The position numbers and the translations under genes were made by a program. From NCBI RefSeq assembly GCF_000006565.2, contig NC_031474.1, positions 3,693,662 through 3,757,661 of the forward strand: 64,000 bases of DNA, in the 5' to 3' direction. The notes under the pieces are model-generated. The model saw nothing but the letters and a program-made list of their open reading frames with translations. It was not told where the DNA came from and ran no database searches. This document shows, in pieces, positions 13,121-24,000 of this stretch. The stretch is from Toxoplasma gondii ME49. Its lineage: Eukaryota > Apicomplexa > Conoidasida > Eucoccidiorida > Sarcocystidae. Positions within the stretch are counted from its first letter, which is position 1; each line of letters opens with the position of its first letter.

Positions 13121-15788
13121 CCGAGCGGCAGCATTCTCACACAGCTTGAAACAGCGTCGGCCGCATCTCTGGCCGAGGTGACGTCCGTCGGCCCGAGGTC
13201 TCTGCAGTGTTAACTTTTCAGAAGGGGAATGAGACAAACTACCACCTCGAAGAGGGACGTGACAACGATGTACCAGCAGTCCGAATCTGTTGGTGAACCG
13301 CTGCTCGCCACCTACGCGTACGGCGGCGGGCAGTTTCGTTACGTGAAAAGCCCGTCGAGCTTTTGCGTTCGTGTGTGTGCATGTACTTTGAGCACGTGTA
13401 GTGTGCGAGTGTGAAGAGGAAATGGAGTTATATGATGCTCAGAAGAGTTGCGTTAGGCGCATTTTTTCCGTCCGTGTGCGCGTCTGATGCAACCGTGTGG
13501 TGGATCTCTTCAGTTTATCCTAACAGTTGAGTGGTAGGGATGTCAGATCCTTTTCAGGCTGATGGGATGTGTTGTTGCTCGTGGCACAACACATCGGAAA
13601 CAGAGCAGAAGCGTAAGCAGGTCGGACCTCTTGCAGCTACGGAGATGAGAAGTCGTCGAAGGATGAGGACGTCGGTCAAAGTTACTGTATCAGTGCAGCG
13701 TACACGCACACACTGCGGTAGAATCGTTCGGAGAAATTAAGTAGCTGCCGGGAGACCGTCAGTTGACCGCACTACGTAGCACCGGAGTGCCTTCCAGATT
13801 CCGCACGGTATAGGGCCACCGGCCAAAGCGTGACACACCAGTTCACCGTACGTGTCAACAACAAGCGCCCGACGAAGCGTGCGGTACAGTCAGCTGGCCC
13901 TCCCGCCAGGAGTCGGTTGCTAGTGGAGTTGATGAGATGGGGCTTGGTAGCATTAGACGTGCGCGGGAAGAGATAGCAGTAAGCTGATGTTCAGGGTAGT
14001 TGTAAGCTTTCAGGAAATGGCAACTCGTAGACCCACTGAAAGTTAGAAAACGGAAGTGAATTCATGGAGCCGTTGTGTAGTATGTTCCTCCGCTGTTCGC
14101 TCACGCCAACGTCACAGCCGGTTTCGAGGTTATTCGAGAGGCTGAAGGAGGCACCAATTATAAGGCGGTCACTTCCCACCAAGGCGGTCACTTCCCACCA
14201 GCCGATCTGGCGGAGGGCAAAATTTGACAATGCGGGGCGAACCGAGAAAGGTCGGCGACAGGAGGCGTGTGCGTACGATGCATGCCTCTTAGAAACCTTT
14301 TGAATTTTTCTGTGTTTTGGTCTACACCTGAAGTGTTTACTCGTCGCTTCAGGTGCTAGTGGGAAGCTGGAACGAATGGATCGGGGGTCACCAATTTACA
14401 ATTTCTTATCGCCCCGCTCTAAATGCTGCCGTTAGCAAGGGTACTGCACGGTGTACAGTTCAAGGGGGAAATTTTTCTTTTGGTACTGACTCCTGCGCTC
14501 AACCGCTAACGTTGGCTGCGCAACGGGATTTTTTCCATGAATTCTTTCCTGTCTTAAAACGTACTTCATGTGCCTTGGACGTCCCCGCCGTGCTGTCTCC
14601 GGCGGGAGGGCGGACGTTGGACGTGAGGCGAGTGCGTTTGTTATCAGTCTGCGTCCGCTGCACATTTCGGAGTACTTAGGGACGAACCTCCGTCTAATTT
14701 GCCAGTGAACTGAGAGTCGTTATTGTGAATCGTGTATGTAGTTCTGCAGTCCTCCGTACGTCCTTCTAAATTCGCCATCGTCCCATGCTCACAGAGCCGT
14801 GCACTCTCACAGTGCTCGGCATGGGAGTGCACCGTCTGTGTAGGCCTGAAGCCGTCGAATGCCGTTTGACGGGGAATCCTTTGTTGTTTTTTTCATTAAA
14901 AAGTACTCGGGTTCCTTTGCTATGTTTATGGCTTAGTGCAGGTGAAAACTCCTCCCCTCACGGTATCTGAAGTTGCGTCTCCGTTGAGGGCCTCTTCGTC
15001 CAGCTGCTGTGGTAGAATTTCTCCCGTTTCTGTTGTTGTTTCCCTGATTGCGGCAACGAACGTTCCAAATACACTCTCAAATTATGTCGGTTTGGTCTTT
15101 GAAGCACACTCAGAGGGCCCTGTCCTTGCCTTGCTCTCTCATCGCATATTAACGTCTACGGGTGCCTGTTCCTCGTCGTTTCACGGGGGAAGGCGCGGCG
15201 GCTCCTGAACAGAGCTTTGTTGTTCTTGACCGGAAGTTCCAGAGTTTCCTTGATTTTCCCTGCCTAAGCCTTAAAAGGCTCATATAACTGCAACTTGGGA
15301 ACACCGAGTGCCACATAGGCGAATGTGCAGGTCCTCCCGACGGTTGGAATTTCCAGTATTCCAAATCCGTCGCCGGAAGTACGAAGCTAGGATCGTTCAT
15401 CTTCGACGATTTGTCAGCGATTCTTTCATCTTTGAAATTCCCACGTCACTGAGATGCAGCGTGTAGGGGACTAGTTGAGTCTAAAAAAACGCGACAACCC
15501 TCAACGTTTTTCGTATTGGCCCTTTCCGCAACAGTTGCTTTTGCGGTATGTTCTCTACAAGTTTAGAAGAAACCGACAGAACGCCGTCAGAATCACCTAT
15601 TCCTTCGTCCCGTTTTGTCAGGTGGACCAGTGATGCGAGGCCGACTTTCATTGTCACTAGAGCTCTGTGGGTGTCCGTACACTGTTGCGCATGCGTCAAG
15701 GTTGTGGCACGTCGTGTGCTACTCGTGTATGACTTAACACCAAGTGAACTGAAGGAGCCGGACTCGCCGGAATCTTCCGTTGCCTGTC
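13121..15788. other. Intergenic region between chaperone and 851-aa protein genes
   Basis: About 2.7 kb with only short frames, none with a recognisable domain. It may contain one further exon of the chaperone gene (13222-13296, ending in TGA) and its 3' UTR. It must also contain the promoter and 5' UTR of the gene at 15789. A tandem 19-bp duplication sits at 14162-14199. A TGCATGC heptamer, a motif enriched in Toxoplasma promoters, occurs near 14279, but at 1.5 kb from the next start its relevance is unclear. Confidence 0.45.
14162..14199. repeat. Perfect 19-bp tandem duplication
   Basis: The unit aaggcggtcacttcccacc is repeated twice head to tail without a mismatch. No further copy is seen beside it. 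It lies in the intergenic region between the chaperone gene and the 851-residue gene. It could be a recent slippage duplication or a doubled binding site; the sequence does not decide between them. Confidence 0.9.
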
Positions 15789-18344
15789 ATGTCCAGGGCC
15801 AAGCTCCTTTTCTCACAGGGTGACGAAACCAACAGCGAAGCCTCGCATGGACAGGGACGGGTGTTTTTATCGGAGAGGTCGGCGATGGGTGACCCACGAC
15901 AACCGGGGGCTCTGGCGTCGGGAAACACTGGGCACCGAGCCACTCTACGCCGGCCATACTGCCATGTGATGCTCCTGTGTCTCTTGGCGGGTCACGCCGT
16001 CATTTCTGGCGCGCCCCGGACACAGCCACCAGCGGGGGAGTGCCAGAGGTTCTCTCTGTGTGGAGAGACAGATCTTTTCGACTGGCAACAAAAGAGAATT
16101 TGTCGCGTTCCACGCTTTGTGGAGCGATCTTCTGGGGGTAGTCCTCGATGTGTGAACGAGCCGACGCCGGATTCTACGGAACCAGCGCTCCGGTCCTTCC
16201 TCACGGGACGCGCATGCTGTACGGAATCTCTCATCCCACTGTCTTTGGCGGTTCGTTTCCCTCTGCTTCCTACCCCCTTCTCACCCGCCCTGTTTCTTGG
16301 TGCACAAGCGGAGCTTCTCCCTTCTGCAGCGACGCACAGCTCTGGGACGGTGGTCACCTCGGGGGAAGTGCCCAGCCAGGCGGTCGATGCGAGCCCCAGA
16401 CTAAGGCCAGGAAAGAATAATTCTGGGAGTCCGGGTCCTCGCCTCTCCAAGCATGTCCAGGATAGCCGTGCTGCAGAAAACGCCACGCAGCCAGAAACTG
16501 GAGCGGGCGACCGAGAGCCGGCAAGCGAACAGGAAGGCTATCAAAGCTTCGCCGAAGGCGACCCCAGTCCGTCTGAAGGGCGAACGGATGTCCACGCTGA
16601 GAAGAGTCCTTCTGGCAAGGGTGAGCCGCAGCAGAGAGTGAACAGACTTATTGTGGTCGACGTGTACGACGCACCGGCTTCGGCAGCTTCCTCGTACAAG
16701 GCCTACGGAGCGCGTCCGCACGTCCTTCGCTCTTCGCCTTCGCTGCGGTCGGGGCCAGAGCTGCGTGCTTTCAACACAACTCGAGATGCAGATTTCCAGA
16801 AAACCGTTTTCGAGCAACTCCCTTCAGACGGAGAAAGCCGTGCACATCCTTTCCGTGGACAGCAATCTCCTGCCGGTCGAAGAGAATCGCTCGACGTGAC
16901 GCACAACGCAGATTCTGGACAGGGTGCGAACGTGCAACTGGATAAGCCACGCGTCGACTCCTCTGGCAGCGCGGCAGCCCGGACAGGACGAGGCCCAGCT
17001 CGAGCGTCTGCGCGACCGCCCTCCGAGGCTAAGATAACCACGGCGCTGCGCGCTTGGCCGAGTTCGCGAGACGCGTCTGAAAAGTCTCGCAGCTTAGATT
17101 CAAGGCGCGCAACCGTTGGCAACGGCGTCCCTCCTAGGTCTCTGGAGAGGGCGAAACTGAGAGCGTCGAATCGCGTGAAAGAGGCAGAGCGTGGCGTGGT
17201 GCCTCACGGTCGTGTTCCAAGGTCTCTTACTGGAGCACCCTCTGGTCTCGCGGGGCAACAGGAACAAGATGAGCAACGAGCCGCTGTTTTGGGTCGTCTG
17301 GAGCCAAAAGGGGATCCCAACACGCCTTGCGAGCAGGCGTCGACTGCTTTGTCCACGTCAGAAACCGGGATGCTGCCCGAGAGAGCGAATCGGAAAACAG
17401 GAGAGGCTGAACGTTCGAGTGCCACATCGGAAGCGAAAGCGGGCGAGGCCACAGAGCCATGTACAACGGAGCTGTCATCCCGGCCGTCGTCTCCGTCGGC
17501 CGCCGCTCTAGGCAAGGTGTCAGGGTGTAGCTCAGAGCAACTGCCGGGGCATCCTTTAAAGCATTCCAATTCGTCGGGCAGACACGTGCATCCTAATAAT
17601 GCCTCTCAAAGATCTCAGTCCGCGCCTCCAGATCGGATAGTTCCCGGACCTGCCAGCCCAGGAAAAACTCCGCGCAGAAGGCCCTCCGACCGGGACGGAG
17701 ACGGCACGCCAGGAGGCGGCCGGCGACTCTTCAGAGGCTGGCAGCATGCGTTCTCGCGCGCGCGTCTAGGAGGCGCGTTTTCGCTCCCAGAAGACCCCGT
17801 AGCAAACGACTGGGCGCCGGACAACGACCCAAAGCGTCTCGGTGGTGCACCACTCTTTGATTTTTCAGAACAGGACTTGAAGCGCATGGGTTTCGAGACG
17901 CCGATGGAGCAAACTCCATCGCCTTCTCAAGACGCTGACGGGAACTACAGAACTCTGCCGTCTTCCATGTTCCTCTTCGCGCCCGGCTCTCGTCGAGGCG
18001 ACCCTGAGGCGGCAGCGTCGGGCCAGCGCGATGATGAAGGGAAAGCCCGCGGCAGGGAGGACAAACCCTTCGGGGACTTGGCGAGAAACATCCTTGCTAA
18101 CGCGGCCCGGAGGGGCACCGACGCCGACGAGAAAAATGTGAATGTGACAAAGGCCGCTGGGTCGCCAGAAGAGTCTTCCCGCCCACCGTTTCCGCGCTTG
18201 TCGAGTTCGGAGGGCGGCGACCAAGACGCGCTTCTCTTTGACGACATCATGGAAGCCCCAACGCCGACTCCCAGTCTGCTTGGGAGGTACTTGCATCTCG
18301 ACAACCAGGCGCTGATGGACAGGTCCTCTCAAAAGAGCAAGTGA
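15789..18344 (+). CDS. 851-residue disordered protein with N-terminal hydrophobic segment
   Basis: One uninterrupted frame of 852 codons from ATG 15789 to TGA 18342-18344, by far the longest in the window. A second in-frame ATG at 15885 (residue 33) may be the real start, since it places a hydrophobic stretch (about residues 59-76, HVMLLCLLAGHAVIS) as a signal peptide or anchor behind a basic run. A second, weaker hydrophobic patch is near residues 145-175. The rest is low complexity, rich in Ser, Arg, Pro, Glu and Gly, with a few short conserved-looking acidic/hydrophobic segments near the C-terminus (about 680-720 and 800-845). An RRL triplet at residues 645-647 (RRLFR) matches the RRLxx cleavage motif used by the Golgi protease ASP5 in Toxoplasma, but a chance match is possible. 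No domain was recognised; a secreted (dense-granule-like) or membrane protein is an inference. It faces the coiled-coil gene tail to tail. Confidence 0.75.
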   Translation: MSRAKLLFSQGDETNSEASHGQGRVFLSERSAMGDPRQPGALASGNTGHRATLRRPYCHVMLLCLLAGHAVISGAPRTQPPAGECQRFSLCGETDLFDWQQKRICRVPRFVERSSGGSPRCVNEPTPDSTEPALRSFLTGRACCTESLIPLSLAVRFPLLPTPFSPALFLGAQAELLPSAATHSSGTVVTSGEVPSQAVDASPRLRPGKNNSGSPGPRLSKHVQDSRAAENATQPETGAGDREPASEQEGYQSFAEGDPSPSEGRTDVHAEKSPSGKGEPQQRVNRLIVVDVYDAPASAASSYKAYGARPHVLRSSPSLRSGPELRAFNTTRDADFQKTVFEQLPSDGESRAHPFRGQQSPAGRRESLDVTHNADSGQGANVQLDKPRVDSSGSAAARTGRGPARASARPPSEAKITTALRAWPSSRDASEKSRSLDSRRATVGNGVPPRSLERAKLRASNRVKEAERGVVPHGRVPRSLTGAPSGLAGQQEQDEQRAAVLGRLEPKGDPNTPCEQASTALSTSETGMLPERANRKTGEAERSSATSEAKAGEATEPCTTELSSRPSSPSAAALGKVSGCSSEQLPGHPLKHSNSSGRHVHPNNASQRSQSAPPDRIVPGPASPGKTPRRRPSDRDGDGTPGGGRRLFRGWQHAFSRARLGGAFSLPEDPVANDWAPDNDPKRLGGAPLFDFSEQDLKRMGFETPMEQTPSPSQDADGNYRTLPSSMFLFAPGSRRGDPEAAASGQRDDEGKARGREDKPFGDLARNILANAARRGTDADEKNVNVTKAAGSPEESSRPPFPRLSSSEGGDQDALLFDDIMEAPTPTPSLLGRYLHLDNQALMDRSSQKSK

Positions 18345-21084
18345 GAGGAAGGCTTGCGAATCGCTCTTCTGTGCAGAGGCGAGGGTCTTGGTGGCGGGGT
18401 AGACTTGGTAGACACCAAGGCTGCGAGTTTCGCCCTCGACTCGTAACGCTTTTTTTACGACGTTGCATGACGATTGAGCAGCAACCTAACGGTTTTCTCA
18501 CGCGGTGACAGCACACGCATGCGGGTGCTCAGCGGCCTCAAGGTGGAGTCCACCTTCTTCCACGAGCGCGGTCAAACTGTAACAACAAGGAAGAAAACTG
18601 AATGTACATCTTTTGCGGGAACGTCATTCCGGCAACCAGTTGCTGACAAAGACGGACGACGCAGTGGAGGTTTTCAGGATTCGGTGTTCCATTGGGTCTA
18701 GTAGGATGGCTGCCTCTGCAGCTCCACGGTTTCCAAACACGTGGCGTCCCTCCGTGCCAACTGTATTTGTGAGCAGGAAGGAATCCAGCGGCGTGTAGCT
18801 CGGGCTTTTCCTTCCCTGCCAGGGATGTCAGCGGTCTTCATCTCGGCAGTCGCAGCAGGCACACGGCGACACAGGTATCGGAGGGGGCAGAAGCGTATTT
18901 TACATTTTCGCCTTTCTCCATGTTTGCTCCGCATTTTTGGGCGAGTGCGACGATTTTGCCCTCTCACCGTCTTGTTTCAATGTGACCGGTTTTCACTCCT
19001 TTTTTCGCGGTCCTCCGGTTCACGCACATGGAGGTCGCGTCCTGCTCACTCTTTTCGAATGTGAACTGACTTTCCTGCGTTCGCGCGCAAGGTGTGCGAC
19101 CCCAAGTCAGCTTTTTTCTGCGGGTCATTAGAGAGGCCTTTCGGTTCTCAGCTGATTTTTCTGTGAACTCAGTGCATCGGGGAAGGGTTCAGCGATTTTG
19201 GCTTGCAAGCTTCCCTTACCCAGGATGTGCTTGCAAGGTAAAGGCGGCCCAAAACGAATCAGCCATCAATTTCACTGTAACAATCTTGCGTGGATATTGT
19301 GGCAGAGACTGGTCGCAAGAACCTTTGCTTCCCTTTTTGAAAATCTGTTCTCGGGCGAAGGGTACAGCGACGCTTGACTCTCTGTACTTGCGGGCATTTC
19401 GCCTTTTGCGCTGCTTCTGCGAAGCTCTCCCGCTTGACGTATACACTACCAGAGGCACGTGAGGGGCAGGCGCACTTCCGAGGTGAAAAGGAAATCGACT
19501 CCCTAGGCAAGAGCCCCTTAACGTGCGCAGAGTGGAACATTTTGTGGGCACGACGTGGGCAGCCCGTCGGGGTCGGGTTCTCTACCACCTCCGCAGGATA
19601 GAGACCGCGCAGGCTTTACGCAGTGTTTAGAAGGAAACGGCTTCCGGCTGGAAAACGTAGAGACGGCCGGACACATATCCGCTACTAGATCCCACGCTGT
19701 GTGGGTCCGAAAGAGAATGAACGCCCGGAGTTGCTTCTTTGCCATGCTTCTCCAGCGCCAATGAACACTGTCTTTCACTAGGATTAACAAGTTGTGGACC
19801 GAGTATCTGCTCACATTTCCTCTCCACGGAAAGACTACCTTTAGGTTATCAAGACGCCAGCGAGCGCAAAAGTGCATACGAATGAGTTTTGAACGGTTCA
19901 ACAACACTCCATGTGACAACACCGGCCACGTACGCTGCCTGGATGGCGTTACAAAAGGGCCTGACATCCCCCAAAGCCAACGAAACAAGAGACTCCGGAA
20001 ACAGACAGAATTGTGGGACACTGACCTCTGTGGCAGAGCAGTCCACTGGACCCAGAAAGGAGCCGTCGCACCCCGTTTCTTTGACACTCCGTTCTGCACG
20101 AGGAGACGTCGCGCACGATTCGGAAATAAGGTGCCCGAAAAAAGCATTTTCATTCCGACATTTAAAGAGAAAACGGACCAAAAGCGGAAGATGCCACCGC
20201 GTGGTCGAATGCGCTTCCCAGCAGCACACATCCAGATCGACTATTTCGCAGTCTCAGAAGCCTCGTCGCAGTCCCCGTAGTTTGCCAGCACCAGCTCCTC
20301 GGGATTCTCCAGTGCAATCAAGAAGGGGGAGGGTGAGAGTTGGCAATCAGCAGACATCCGGAAACCTGAAGGAGCAACCACGCAAATCATCCACACAAGG
20401 AAATGCGACCACAGACACTTACTGCCATCAGAGATCGTCGGACCATCTCAGAGGAAGAAAATGTCTGAATGGGCAGGAGTGTCATTTGAAAGGTACCGCT
20501 GCTGCACCTACAGCTGGGCATCGGCCAGGTTTCGACAAAGGGAAATAGTAGCTGATAAAAAAATGTCGATGTGCTTCGATGGTATCTTGCCTTTCTCTCT
20601 TCATATTGAGCGGGGAGAGTAAAATAACATATCGTTTCGGTTTACGATACCAGTCTCTCACACCCAGCCAACCGGTGGTGAATGGAAACCTCTCAGTTCC
20701 GTAAAAAAGAAAGGATATCTACAGAGGAGCAACGAAACGCTCGTACGATTTTTACTGGAGGTCCACAGCGATGCAGAGCGTTTGCAATGGTGGGTGCGTC
20801 GATGAAGGAAACGATTGAAATCCAAAAACAGCACTGCCGGCGAATCCGAACCATTCTCCCGATCACGCTAGGGCGGCAAAGTCTCCCAGAAGCTGTTTTT
20901 CTCGATACGCTTCCAGAATATCCCGCTGCCCCCGTGAGCTTTCGATTCCCCTCTCCCTCATTTTCTCTTTCGTAGTTTTCTTTCCACTGCATTGCCATGT
21001 ATGTTCACACGTCTTCTGCACTCATTTCTCCCCCCCCCCCCCGCTTCCCCCCTCCCCCACTACCCCAAAGTTTTCTGCAAATTC
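18345..21084. other. Convergent intergenic region, probably two 3' UTRs
   Basis: About 2.7 kb between the ends of a plus-strand and a minus-strand gene, so it should hold both 3' UTRs and polyadenylation sites. At 19518-20548 several overlapping frames on both strands are open for 160-237 codons. Their translations are basic and unlike any family, and no start, splice or codon pattern favours one of them. I therefore do not call a gene. A pyrimidine-only tract lies at its right end. Confidence 0.5.
21030..21059. repeat. Poly-C / pyrimidine tract
   Basis: A run of 13 cytosines followed by C/T-rich sequence, just past the stop codon of the minus-strand coiled-coil gene and thus in its 3' UTR (G-rich in the transcript). 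It is low complexity and may be unstable or misassembled. Confidence 0.85.
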
Positions 21085-24000
21085 TCACGGTCGATCGAAG
21101 GGGCTGTTGTTGTCTCGACAGGAACTCCCCGCCCGTAGAGAGGAACTCCCGAGAAGCAGCGCTGCCGCTGCGTCTTTGATTTTTTGCACATCTTGCTGCA
21201 GCACTCGTTTCTCTCCCTGCACACGTTCCAGCTCGGTTGTCTTCTCGGAAAGCGCTGCTTGCAGACTCTGCGTTGGCACACACACCCGAGGCGCACCGAC
21301 TTAGTTCCGCGTCTCTGGTTTACAAGAGTGTAAAAATATAGAACAGCATACAACGTTCACAATCATGGATTCAGAGTCCAGCACCGCCCGGCGCTAGAGA
21401 CTTTCCCGCATCTCTCACGCGTGGCACACGCCGCGGAGTGTCACCCCTGTTGCCAAGCTCGGCCACAGAAATGCACCATTTCTGAACCGACCAAAAGGAT
21501 TTGTCCGGTCCGCATCTGATAAGCCGTGTGTGTCAAGTTTGCCTGCGTCCATTTAGTATGCAGTTTACTGCAATATAAACGACGGAGTCGTTGAAACGTG
21601 CATGTGGAACGCGGGAGAATTCGGAAGAGCACTTCCTCCTGCTGCTTCATTATGGGGGAACGCCAGCGAACAGAGAGCTTGTTAGTTCTCAGGACAGCAA
21701 CTTCCGAAGATTCAATGTATATTGAAACAAAAAAGCTGCTGCATCTTTCATGCACAGTGCCGGCACAAAAAAGACAAAGATCATAGCTAGACCCCGGCCC
21801 TGAATCTGAGGGGTTGACTGTCTGCACCCACAGTAGTCCATGGCGTGTGCCGTCGGCGCTACCCGTATCCTTGTGGCAAAGCACTCTCAATAATTTTCTA
21901 AAGTCACACCACACGCATTTGTTCTGCGTCATTCAAACACACACAAACCGGCCATATCTAAACGAAGATTTTGGCAAGAAAATCGAGGGAGAAAGACTCA
22001 CTTGAATCCGCTCGTGTTGTGCCTTCACCGCTCGCGCAAGAAGCAGTTTGTCAGTTTGCAGTAGTTCTACCTTCTTCTCCATCTCCTCGAGCCCTACAGG
22101 AAAGATAAAAGGTCTTGAAAGCGTCCTGTCCGGCTTCTTCGGAACTCTGGAGAGCGAAAGTTGCACCCAGCGAATTACGGAAGCATGCTTCATGCCGTGG
22201 AGTCCGGTCTCCACTTTCTTGCGTCCGGTGCACAGAAAGCAGCCTTCCAGGTACCCCCACGCCGCATTCAAAACACAGAAAACCCCGTCTGTTTCATGCT
22301 CACTTTCGCGCATCTAAGAAAAAATTCTTCCCACACTCCAGCTGGCACGTGTCTTTTCCATTTATACCGTCATATACCCACTAGATCAGGTTCCCTGGTT
22401 TGACTAGCGGCCAGACCACACAAACATATACATATATATATATATATATATACTCTCAATCTGAGGGACGCGGTCCTTACACGCAGTCTAGAACTCTGCG
22501 GAAAAGTTTCCTTCTCTCCAGCTGGTGTCTTGACTCTGGTCAAGGCTTGGTTTCCATCCCAGAACAGAGCGCATCACTAGATGTGTATGACCGCGGAAAT
22601 GGCATCCGGATTCAGATCTGTTGATGCAAATACCACACCGAATCCTGAGTTGAGTACTGCAGGAGTGGACTGTGGGTGAGTTTCGGTGCCGAGGGGAGCA
22701 CTGGAGTCGAAACTCAGCAGGAAAGAAAGCCTTCACTGACAGACATCATGAGTCACAAGGCATGCACTACTCACCAGCTAACACATGCAGCTCGACTCCA
22801 CACATCACAGAATAAGATTTCCAGGTTTCGTATCCCTACTTCCGTTCTCTGCGCCCACGGGGTCTACCCCTGAAGTGGTCTCGCGACTGACTGCGCCGGT
22901 CTCGCGTTCGCCTCCATTGTGGAAGGGCATGACGGAGAGTGTGCCCGCGTGGATGTTCAAGAGTTGCTCTGTCTGCTCCTGCATGAGAGCGGAAAGTTTC
23001 GCCTTCGCGTCTTCCGCACTCGTGGCGGAGTAGATCACGCGCAGCATGCGCTGAGTCCACTCGACAGACCACAGCTCGACCGTGACCCCCAGACCCGCGC
23101 CGGAGTTTCCAAAGGCGCCAGCCGTCGCAGGATTTGGTGGAGACGGCGCCTCTCTGCTGGCCCAACTTCCTCGGGCGTAGCAGTTTCGCAACTCGCAGGA
23201 AGCGCTCGCGTTCGGGGCCGCACAAAGAGACCCGCTAGGCACACGTGAGACGGTGGGGGCAGCAGCGAGCGAGGCGGAAGACGCCGGCGCCGCGTCGCCG
23301 CCGGCGGAAGCACTGTCGGTTTGGAGGAACGAAGATAAGTCGCAGAAACGAGGCGACGAAGCTCGCGGCCGACTCGCCACTGCATGCAGGCACAGCAAAA
23401 CGGAGATGTCGAGTGCATAATGGCGAAAACCGTTTCCAGCCGGAACCCAGTGGGAGGTCTACCTTCCACTTTGCCGTTCACATGCAGTTCTGGTTGAAAC
23501 TTCCGCGTCTGATGAGGCACTCTTCCCGGAACGAAAAGCGTGAAACGACGAGCCCCGTCGCTTCTCGGCATGCAATAAATACGTCAACACGCTACTCAAG
23601 AGTTGAGGCTGTGCATGGCCGTCAGCCGTAAAACGTGAGCTGGGTTAACGCTTCGACCCTAGGGGAAGTTGTCTCTTTCGCGATCTTGGCTCTCGACAGG
23701 CAAGCGGTCTGACCGCGTCTGTCTGCGAAAGATGTGCAAAACAACCTTAGTTTCCATATCGGGTGTGTTCCAGCGAGACTTCCATGAAAGACTGCGACCA
23801 CTCAGCTGCAGTGACCTTCGCACTCCTGATAAGTACACGTCACTCTCGGCTTTAGATACACTTCACAAGCGCCTTTGCGTGAACAGCGAGAGACAACGCT
23901 CTCAGATGACGCGCATTTTCGCTCTCACCGTCTTCGCGCTCCATCTGTCTCTTCCGACTCGCTGGCCGCCACGAAGGGGCCTGTTCCCAGTCTGTGTTGT

